A stretch of DNA of 64,000 nt from Pseudeuparius sepicola. Lineage: Eukaryota > Arthropoda > Insecta > Coleoptera > Anthribidae. Each line of letters begins with the position of its first letter. Within the stretch, counting starts at the first letter, position 1. The DNA lies in assembly GCA_963920635.1 (NCBI GenBank), contig OY987305.1:19368876-19432875 (forward strand), given 5' to 3'. This document shows, in pieces, positions 12,501 to 24,500 of the stretch. The notes under the pieces are model-generated. The model ran no database searches, was not told where the DNA came from, and saw nothing but the letters and a program-made list of their open reading frames with translations. Made by a program: the position numbers and the translations under genes.

Positions 12501-15500
12501 TGTAATAACTATAGCTTAATGAAAAAGGTAAAACATTTTTTGTGTTTTTTGTCATTATTAATATGTTTTGATAATTATCACAGACTAGTAATGAAATCTA
12601 GTATGTACCCGGCATTTGACTTTTGCATTAGCTGTTATTCACTGCATAGTACATTACATAACTCTTGTTATGTAATATACTGTTTAGCAGAATTAAAAAC
12701 AAATAATAAACTTGTGACTCTGAAATATCAGAATGCAGGTCCACATCTAAGGTTTTCATAAAGTGTCAAATATATCCCATAGTTTTATATTCTTAGAATT
12801 GCTACACACGCCACCAGCTTGCAAAATTAACAATTAATATGCAAATTCTTTCCAATAATTTTTATTGTGCCTAGTGAAAATTGAACCTAAATTTTTATTT
12901 CCAGAGAAGCGTCTGTTTTACAATGTTCTATCTACTCGTTTTTACATGGAACCGAACACAGTCTTTCTCCTACAATTCAAAGTAGGCAATACTAAATAAA
13001 ATATATTATTGTTTATTATAATTTCAACTTTTTTCCTAAATCTATATTGTACAATGTACTTTTTAAAAGGCGAAGCGACAACATTTCATTATTTCAAATA
13101 AGAATTTGAAATTTGTAGGTCTTTATATTAATGAAAGTTACAATTCCTTTGAAATATCTTGAAGTTCCAAGTTAACTTCTACTTCGGAGGTATGTCCATT
13201 TAATACCAAATTTAGTTTTCTGCAGAAAAAATGGCCTTACAGATGTTCACTAAAATGTACCCTCTTTGAAAGAAAAAGCAAATATTTATTACACTCTTGC
13301 GTCCGGCATGTGTCTTTTAAACTTTATCAAAAGTTTATCACGAGATTTGATATTGGCTTCAACATTATAATATAATATACGTTTTATTCAGCTAAGAAAT
13401 AACAAATTACAAATACAGTCTCATTTGACAATGCTTTAGAACAAATACAGTCAAATACGATGCTTTAGAGCAAATACAGTCTCATTTGACAATGCTTTAG
13501 AACAAACGTTAGAAATAAGAAGTGACCCACTAAACCCGAAGGTTGTGCGTGAGTACAAAATATAAAGTAATCCAGCAAATTTCACGCAAATTTATCTCCA
13601 GCAATACCTATCGGCTAACCTTAATACACAAAAATAGATAAAACAGACACAAATAAACATAAACAAATAAGCAACAAGAGCGCAAAGCAATCATACAGGT
13701 ATAGATCCCCGAATCGAGGCCTGGATCGTTCGACTATAAACTACTCTTACTACGGAGAGATACCGAGAACTTTAAACAGTACAGGTGGAAACAATATAGG
13801 TAGCTCAAGAACGGCAAACGCGCATAGGTAAGTATATAACATCCATAGACTCAGAGCATGCCAGCGCATTGGATATTGAGTGTTTGCAGCTGTGGTTGTA
13901 GAAAAGTCCTGTTAAGATATTGTAACCTAAATTTAAGGACTATTTTTAATAGGTATTATCTCCTTTTATATATAGTTATGCATGGCTGCAAAGACTGCAG
14001 ACACTTATAACAGAGCATATAAAACAACCAGCAGTATCACTCCCCATAAATTCTGCGCACCTGTTCGCGCAGCCGCCATGTGGGCATAGATTCTGTCAAA
14101 TTGATGCAGTGTCGGGGCGATTGGGCAGTTCTTTTTTGGCTGTATGAGAGATATTACAGTGCCGTGGAGTGTGCTTTTTGCTAGTATCTTTAAATAAAGA
14201 ATCCCAGGAAGGAGTAAAAGCTGCTTGTGCTTACCACACACTATATACTTTACTAATACTACTCTGTATTTCTGAATTGATTTTCCCGACTACACCTCTG
14301 ACTTCTATTCCACCAATATGGCTCAAGGTCATTGAATTTGCAGATAATTTCTCAAGAGTAAGTTATACTGCTGGTTGTTTTATATGCTCTGCTTATAATA
14401 CCAAAATAAATGTGGAATCTTGCGATAAACTTCGATTTCAGTAATAACTAAAATAATGTAGATAAAGTTCCATAGGTGCATTTTGGCTGCAGGAGTGGAA
14501 CATTGGTCTTTATTTGGCTTGTAAGGGTCACACCAAATGTTTTTTGAGAAACTGCGAAATCAAAAGAAAATCGGTTAAAACCTCCTTAAAAAATATAGCA
14601 AAAAACTACAATTACTTAGTGGTTATTTTTTAAACTGTATATCGAGTTACCCACAAAAAGCAAAAACACGGGTATCTTCATTTTGGAATATGTTAGTGCC
14701 ATATAGACTACAGGTGGTATTCACAGTCATCTTGACCGGTCAATTACTGGTCATTTGTCCTCAGGTCAACGTTCGGTGTTGCTTTCATTAAGCAAGGACC
14801 AAGTGGTCGAGGACATGGTCAATTTGCCTGGTCAAGTTGACCAATTTGACCAAATTTTAAATTTCCCAACAATTTTTTAGGAACATTCATTTCATACTTT
14901 ATGATTGGCTTGTTATGCATCAAGTATCGTCAGTAAAAGTATATAAAAATAAAAACAATAGCTGGTGTTGTGTGCAATTAATAACTCTTTCAACTTATAC
15001 AGGGTGTCCCGAAATTAGCCTGCCATAATTTACCAGCGTATTCTACGACCTAAAAAATAAAAAAAGTTCCTATAAACATGGCCTCAAAAATACCCCTTAA
15101 TGGGGCTATAACTCCCGAAAGGGGCAGTTTCACAAACGGTTTTTTCTAGCTATTTCCAGAACGAACAAAGATAAAATTATGAAATTTGATATGTGATGTA
15201 CCTGTGAGATTTGACATTGGCCGAGATAGCGATAGTTAGAAATTTTTAATCATAGGCGTCCTAAATGGGTGTTAAAGGGTTAAAAATGTTCTAAATTTTT
15301 TGTGTGTGCTTTTTCCCTAAATTTATTGCGAAATTATAAAATTTCAGGGTATTCTACGAAAAAATCGTGCTCTTGTTGAACTTTGATAGCGTGCACCGTT
15401 TTCGAGTAAAATAGTATTGAAATTTTTTTGCAGAGGGCCATGAAAATGCGTATTAGAAATTAGCCAGAAATATTTTACCAGCGTGTTCTGCGACCCAAAA

Positions 15501-18500
15501 AAAAAATGAAAAAGTTCCTATAAACATGGCCTCAAAAATGCCCCCTAAGAGGGCTATAGGTTCCGAAATGGACACTTTGGCAAACGGTTTTTTCTAAATA
15601 TTTCCAGAACGAGCAAAGATAAAATTCTGAAATTTGGTGTGTGACATACATGGGACAATAAATCATGAAAAAACCGCACAAAAAATTTTTTGGATATTTT
15701 TAACCCCTTGACCCTTCTTATTTTGGACGCCTATGATGAAGAATGTCAAACTGTCTCTACCTCGGTAAACGTCAAATCTCACAGGTATATCACACACCAA
15801 ATTTCATAATATGATCGTTGTTCGTTCTGGAAATATTTAGAAAAAACCGTTTGCTAAAGTGTCTATTTCGGGGGCTATAGCCCCCTTAGGGGACTTTTTT
15901 GGGGCCATGTTTATAGGAACTTTTTTCATTTTTTTGTACCAAAAAAGGTGGTGACAAATTATGGCAGGCTAATTTCTAATAGGCATTTTCATGGCACTCT
16001 GCAAAAAATTTTCAAAACGAGTTTACTCGAAAACCATGCATGCTATCGAAGTTCAACAAGAGCACCTTTTCTTCGTAAAATACCTTCAACTTTCATAATT
16101 TCGCAAGAAATCTGGAAAAAAGTATACAAAAAAATTTTGGGGTAATTTTAACTCCTGAACCCCCCAATTTGGGACGCCTATGATTGAGAATGTTTAACTC
16201 TCGCTACCTCGGTAAATGTCAAATCTCACAGATACATCTCATACCAAATTTCAGAATTTTATCTTTGTTCGTTCTGCAAATATTTATAGAAACCCGTTTG
16301 TGAAACTGCCCCTTTCGGGGGCTATAGCCCCATTAGGGTTCATTTTTAAGGCCATGTTTATAGGAACTTTTTTCATTTTTTTAGGTCGTAGAACACGCTG
16401 GTAAATTATGGCAGGTTAATTTCGGGACACCCTGTATATCATGTTTATGTTTGGTCTGCGTTATATATTTCGTTAAATTAAAAACTAAATGGATCTGTTT
16501 GCGCCACAAAGAAATTTATACAGGCTGTCCCAGGTTTTTTGATCAGGAATTTGCCATTTTGTAGAAAAACTCATTATAAGGTGAGTTGCTCATATAAACA
16601 TATGTCCTAAAGTTCTTCGTTTCTGAGATACAGGACACTGTAGTTCTCTTTTTGAAATTGAATTATAGCAATATGGATGGAGAATCAGCTGAAAATTTCC
16701 ATTTCTACATATCTCACAGAGGGCACCAGTTGCGCGTAACTTTTTGAAGATCTCTTTTTTTGGTCTTGCGGATCCATCTTTTTAGTGCTTCTTTTCATTT
16801 GCAACAAAAGTATACTCCTGTGTCATAACGATTAAAACAACCATTTGGGTTGAAATTTGTCAAAACGTGCCCCAAAACACCTGTTGACTCCAACATTCGG
16901 AACAAAATTTTCACCCACCACTTTCAAATGTTACAGATCAACTGTACCATTTAAAATGAGAAAAAATCTCCATGAACAATGAACCAAAAATTATTCGCTT
17001 TCAAAATGGAAAAGATTAAATTTAACAATATTTGGACACCCATGTTTCAATAAATCCAATGGTGTTTTGACCAATGTCCATTTGGCATTTTTTCTTCATA
17101 TTGAATCTACACTTGATCTGTAACATTTGAAAGTGGTAAGTGAAAATATTATGTTTCACATGTTGCAGTTAACAGGTGCTTTGGAGCACGTTTTGTCAAT
17201 TTCCACCCAAACGGTTGATTTTATCATTATGAAACAACAGTACACTTTTGTTGCAAATGAAAAGATGCACTAAAATGTTGGACCTGCAAGACCAAAAAGA
17301 TAACTTCAAAAAAGTTACGAATAAAAGCACAATCCAAAAATAGCGCAAGTTTCCTGTAAGTTACGTAGAAATTGATATTTTCAGCTTATTCTCCATACCC
17401 AAAAACACAGCAGTGCCAAATTTCAGTTCAGCAGCTTGATTATTTTGGGAGATTCGGCCATAATTCAATTTGAAAAAGAAAATTATAACGCGCCATATCT
17501 CAGAAACGAAGAACGTTAGGACCTATGTGTATATGAGAAACCCACCTTACAATGAGTTTTTCTAAAAAATGTCCTGATCAAAAAAACCTGGAACACCTTG
17601 TACATTTTATATTTTGTGGCTCTTTCCAAGCAGAGATTATAATAATTATAAATAGAAAGACGAATAATAAGCAATACAAATGTTAAAATCCCGAAAGGAT
17701 AGTATCATTTGGGACTTTTTCAATAAAAAAACATGCACAATATAGGTTCAAAATCAAAAAACACTATACCTACTAAAACGTGTAAAATGGTACATATGTA
17801 TGACATTCCAAATTGAATTTTCAATTATTTACAATTTGTATGACAAAACCATTCCTGAAAGTTCATATAATATGTATTATATACCATTATTGACCCAAAA
17901 TGGCCGGTCACGATTGTCCGGTCATGAAAATATTGTGACCGGTCATTTACCCATCTCTACTTAGAAGTCAGAAGAATAAGTCCCAGTTTGACGTTTCATC
18001 ACAAAAAAATCAATCAAAAGCCTTATTTCAATTTTTATGGAGCAAGACTTATTTTTAACTTAAAACATAAGGCATTTTTCCACAAGTAAACATTTTACAA
18101 ACAAAGCTTAAGATATGAGACTGCACTCGAAGAGACAGAACACCAATGACGTAGAATCTACTACGTCATTGCAGAACACTGATGAATATTGTTGATATTG
18201 TCAGGAAGCTTGGAATAAGAAAAAATTTGGTATGTTGTCACAGCAAACTTATTTTTATCGGTATTTTTTGCTGCGGGAAGCGAAAAGTTTTGCACATGGC
18301 TCGAAAAATCAAAGGTCATATTTTGGGAAACATCTACGACAGAAAAAATTTTTGAAGCCGATCTCACCATATTTTCGTATTCTTCTTATTCTTTGGGAGC
18401 AAGTAAGGGATAAGTCAACAAGACTTATCCCATTCTTGCACCAAACTGCTGAAAGGGATAAGTTTATTGTGATTGTAACCTCGTAGTTTCAGGGTGGACT

Positions 18501-21500
18501 TACCCGTTTCTGTACCAAATGAAAGTGCCGAGATTGAAGTATGCAACCTCATAATACATCTCATTTTTAATAAAAATGTCACTTATCCCCGTTTTGCACC
18601 AAGTTCCTCAATTTTCAAAAACTAAATTTAAATTTTAAATGAAATAAAATAATTTTTTAAGTAACATATATGCACTATTAATAAAGATGCCGTTTTTCTC
18701 AATATCTTTAGATTAGAAGAATTTCTATGAATTAGTTTTTCGTTAGAAAAAACATGTCCTGAATAAGGTGCCAGTGTATTTGAGTAATAAATAATACAGT
18801 GACCGGCAGAAAGTTGGACACAAAAAATGTATTATTTTTAAACGCTGATTCTGATTAATTTAAATTTCTAGCTGCTAATCGAACAAAATTAAAGTTTAGT
18901 AACAAATTCATGTGTTATCCGAGGATAAGTTGCGTTTGTGGTATTTTGTTTTTTTGTAATACACAGAGTGGTCGAAAAAAATACAAAAAAAGTTGAATTT
19001 CTTTTTTTTTTTGACTAGGTGGCTGTGACTTTAAATCTAACATCCACCTTTGATTCCAAACAACTTCTGTAAGAAAGTTAGTAACTTTTTACCGATTTTA
19101 AAAAATAAGGGTACTTTACTCCTGAGTTATTTTGACATTTTTGAATCTACCTCGTATCCAAAAAGAGATATTTAAATTTTGATATGTGCGTTTTGAGTTT
19201 GAAATGGTGCACCAACTTGTAAAAAGAATAAAATTTTCTGAGAAATTAATAATAAAAAAGTTTTCCATTTGTGTCCAACTTTCTGCCGGTCACTGTATAT
19301 GTTTAAAACAAGTGGATTGCCAATTTGGAATAATTTAATTTGTATTAGGTAATTTTAATTTTATGTCGAAATTACTGGGTGTCTACCATATCATTGAAAA
19401 TTTAGTAATTTATTTTTTTATTATTATTCAGTTTTATATTATGACGTACGTTTCGGCTTCACGCAGTTTGCCATCATCAGGTTACAATACGATTAAGAAG
19501 TTCAACAATAAAAACATCAATCTAAAAGTGATACAAATTATTAAATACTTACAATCCAACATTTTTACCTTACAAATTATTAAATTATTAATTTTTATTG
19601 ATATTAACTGTTTCAGAATACAATTTAAAACATAGCAATTCTATTTCAAGACTAAAAGGAAATAAGTGAGAGTACTTACATAATTCAGGACCAAGGACTA
19701 TAACATATTAAAAACTATCATCAAAATATAGTCTGTTCTCTAGCAGTTGATAGTACCGCCCCTTCATTATAAATTCGGAAAGCTGTCGCAGTGAGCCAAA
19801 AATAAAGAGCATTTTTATAGTCTTCCTTACGGCAGAATGCGTGCGACGTAAGGGGGAAGAACTCGCAAATATTATAGAATTAGTCACAGTTCAGGGGCGT
19901 AGCTCAATTTTGTGTAACTCGCTGACTTAATTTTCATATAATTGTTATTTAATTTATTGTTAATATTATTCTTAACGGTGATGCCTTAGACTATGGAGGA
20001 AGGCAAACCCTTATAACATTGGCAATTATTTCTCGTGCTTGAGAATGCAACGTTCTTCCCTGTTTACTCATTTTGCACACGTTAACTCCCGAACATACGA
20101 AACGCCACTGAGCTCTGTGAGCCTGCGGAAAAAACTTGCCAGCGGCCTAAAAAATGAGGCCTGTGTGGTAGCCCAAATACGCAGTTAACTTTACGTACTA
20201 TAGAAACAGGCACAAAACGTGTTTGCTAACTGATTTTGTCAGCCGACTCCTTGGCAGAAATGCTGTGTTGCCGTATTTCAAAGGCGATGGTAGACGCGAC
20301 GATGTTGAAAAAAATATAATAGGTGTTTTATCACACCGCGTTATAAATAAATGATAAACAAAAATGGGTAAGTGGTCCCGTGATGCGAGCTTTATTTTTT
20401 CGGTATTACAGAGTTCAGAAATTCGGCTTCAATATGATAAATCTTGTATTCACCAATAAATAATGACCACTCGTATAGGAAATCTCGCAACGCTGCCCGC
20501 ATTCTTTAGAAACGTTTTCTTTTGTGCTTTGGACTATAACAAAGTTATGAATCCGATGACTTTGATTTTTGATGTATTTGCCCAATGTTTTGGTGATATT
20601 TTTTGGGGCCACCTGGGCATACGGCATATTGGCATAGCTTAAGGAATATAAGCTATGATATTGGCCCCATTCACAATAGTCATAAAATGCAAATGAGGCG
20701 AGGGTCTAACCATAGCCGTACCGACAGGAAACTACCTATTATTTATGTTTAGAGTTTAGAAATTTGCTTTTCAGGTAGGAATTTTTATTAGGCATTCATT
20801 GTGAGAGGTAGGTACCTACATCTGTGGTAGGTACCTACTTTTTTTGTATTTGTAGTATTTTTTAATTAAATAATATCCAAAAAGTTTTCCAGAATTAATA
20901 TTTATTAGATCAAGAATACAAATATTGCAAATTAAACCACAGGAAATAACAAATTAATATAAAAATATACAGCGAAATTTGAAAATATACAAATAATATA
21001 ATAATAAAATATTAATTAGCTATTTACACTATACTTATTCTAAAATGAAAGAATCGTCTTCAGAAGACGAGTCGTCTTCACTTAAATTAATAATCACAGG
21101 TTGCAGGTCTACAGTTTCGTCGATTAAATTGTCAAGTTCCCACATTCTCTTTTCTTCATTGATAACGTCACGAATAGCATTTCGCCAATTGTCTGTAGTA
21201 ACGTGCTCTATTGCAGTGATGAGAAGATGTCGAACTTCTTGCAATAATTTAAATGTTGTGTTATTCCTTGACACATAACCTTTCATCTGGGCCCAAATCT
21301 GTTCAATTCACAATGGTAGGGAGGTAATCGGAGAACAATAATATTCCGTTTTTTAGCTATTTCATCAATCTTGTACGTATGGCATTTTTTACATTGTCAT
21401 CAATGTCTTGGGATTTTCGCCCTTCATGTTTCTTGGGACTTGCAATATTGCCGATTTTTCTTTGCTTCAAAATTCTGTAATTAATAGTTGCTTCTCCAAC

Positions 21501-24500
21501 TCCACGTATTATTGGCACAGGTTTCTACTATGTATGAGACGGTATTTGCGGGATGTCGATGAATTAGAGCATCGTATACGTTCAACACTATAGCCCGAGT
21601 ATGCAGACTTACTGATGTCGCTAGCTTTCATTGGTTTAAAAGAGGAAGCCATCGTATACAATACAAAACGAAGTAACCACTTTGAACTTCACCTTCAAAT
21701 TGATTTGTTTATTAAGGTATTTTCAAAGCGATTAATAATTACCTGCCCTCCCTACCCCTAATAAATTATAATTTATTATTGTTATAAAATTATTATTACA
21801 GTCCGGCAAACGAAAGAAGTGCAATGAAAAACTCAGTCGAACCGCCTATGCCCACATTAATAACATACGGATGGCGCTTACACTGAGTTTTTCATTGGAC
21901 TTCTTTCGTTTGCCGGACTGTACAGTCTTATGGTGTTTTTTAATTTGAATCATTTCTAAAACGCTTCTCTTTGCATAAAATTTCGGTATTATTAAAATCA
22001 AAATTGTGCATGTTATTCATTGCACGTTTACTTAACGCTGTAGAATTTTCATTTCTATTTCTTACATCCATAATAATATCAATGTTTATACAATCTTCTA
22101 TGTAAATACTGTTTGGTTTGGCCATTATTCGAAAAGGAACAATCCAAAGAATTGATTTTATAAATGAGATTAGTTTGAAATTCATAGTAGTCTTATTAGG
22201 TTTCAAGTTATTTTTTTTGCATTTTTTTGCAAGTGGGTTCTGAAATACCTTTAATATTATAAGGCATTGAGAAAAACTATTTGAATTACGTGAACGAACA
22301 TTATTGATATTATATATAGGTATTGTGAATGTGTTTTTTAATAATTGGTTTGAAAAATATTAATTATTTATTATTTTTTGATAGTGTTTTTATTTTATTT
22401 AGGTTATTAGGTCTAAATTTATCATGGGAAAGAATGATGGCACGGTCAGTAAGACTGTTAACAAAGAACGCTTTTCTTGTACGAGACAGGAACATTAGAG
22501 TGAAAATTTAAATACCTATCTCTCCGACCATATTTTCTTATTAAACCAATTAGTAACAATATTTATCCCTCGTGGTCATGGATGATAAATTTTCAATGAT
22601 ATGGACTATTATTTAATTTTGAACAACTTTTAATAATAACTTTTTTCCATATCGTCAAAAATAAAGGCAGTATCTTCTTGTGCCATTTTGTTTTTTAAAT
22701 TTTTTTAACATCCCCTACAAGAAAGAAGTGTTGACTAGTTCTATACCAATCTTATTTTAAGAACAAGCAAAACTTTTTATCGAGAGTAACTTTTTTCGAT
22801 AAAATGAAAAAAAAAAGAAAAAAAAGAAGTTTTTCCTATTGGACACCATAACCTTGGACATACTGTAGATATATCGATGTTTTTTTTAATAGAATGCCCT
22901 GTATTTTTTCTATTTTTGTAAATACGTATTTTTGCCATTCCAACGATATATAAATGTTATTTGGTCCAGCTGTTTGGAAAATATTCTACCTTGAAACTTT
23001 GAATTTTGCACTTTTGATGCCCATTGTTTCAAAAATGAAACCTTACGGTACTTAATATAGAAGAAAATATCACAAATGACGATGAGCACTCGCACTTAAA
23101 ATATGGCTGCATTTCCTCATATTCTAAATTTGATATACAACCTATTGATTTAGTAAACAAATTACGTTCAATTTAATTAAAACAATAACTACTGGACAAT
23201 TTGATTCAAATCTATATATCACATATACAGTGTGTCCCGTTTTTCATGTTAACACCCCTGAAAATCTAAGTAGGCTGAAGGAATTGAACGGAGCAATTTT
23301 TTTATAGATATGTCCCTGAAAGGTCATCATTTGCGAAGTATTGGTTTGGCATTGCCGCGAAAGCCTGGCCTACGGCGATTTTTTAAAGAGGTCCGTTTTT
23401 CAAAAAACCATATTAGGCCTTTTTTATTTAAAATCTGACACCACAGCGTTAATCAGGACACACCGAAACCCCCATATACCAAATTTGAACAAAAAATATA
23501 CAGGGAGTTCCATTCTGCAGGGTGTCAAAGTTGAGCAAAATAGGAATTTTAAAGGCATCTGCCAAGTCAAGTGTGCCATGGAATCCCCTCAAAACAGTTG
23601 AATGTTCAACAGGACCACTCAAGGTATTGGTGTGCAAAGGTCCAATACAAAATATACAGAGCGTTCTTATCTGTGCCATCTCAAATTACTGAATTTTTAG
23701 AACTTATATACGGGTCAAAAATCGAGTGTATTAAATCCGCTCCACATACTATAAACGAACTAAATCTAAAAAATACAGAAGCCTGCCAGTCAGTAAGTCC
23801 ATATCAGGTAATGTGGCTGATGTGCCACAACAGGAAACGCCCAGAAAATGTATCATCTTAGACAGTGACTTTGTTGAGTAAAGTCCAATAATTTAAATTG
23901 TTTTTTATTTGTTGGTTGGCATTTTGCAACGAAATGAATTACTTTTGTGTTTATTAATATTTTTCCAATGATTCCAGAACACTAATGACCAGTATAAAGT
24001 TTAATAAAAATTCAGAATTTTGAAATGGCTCCGAAAAAAATACCCTGTATATTTTTGTAGTAAATCTTTTCACACCAACATTTTGAGTGGTCCTGTTGAC
24101 CATGCAACTGTTTTGAAGGGATTCCATGGCACACTTGACTCGCCAGATGTCTTTAAAATTCCTATTTTGCTCAACTTTGACACCCTGTATATTTTTTGTT
24201 CAAATTTGGTATATGGGGGTTTCGGTGTGTCCTGATTAACGCTGTTGTGTCAGATTTTAAATAAAAAAATGCCTAATATGGTTTTTCGAAAAACGCACCC
24301 CTTTAAAAAATCGCAGTAGGCCAGGCTTTCGCGGCAATGCCAAACCAATACTTCGCAAATGATGACCTTTCAGGGACATATCTATAAAAAAATTGCCCCG
24401 TTCAATTCCTTCAGCCTACTTAGATTTTCAGGGGTGTTAACATGAAAAACGGGACACACTGTATATTGCAAACTACAAAACAGGCAAGAAAAAGCGCAAT

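Noticed and set aside
14720..17960. Outer element bounded by GACCGGTCA-like text at 14735 and 17890-17945
   Set aside because: The matches are short, repeated and not clearly inverted termini; no TSD was found.
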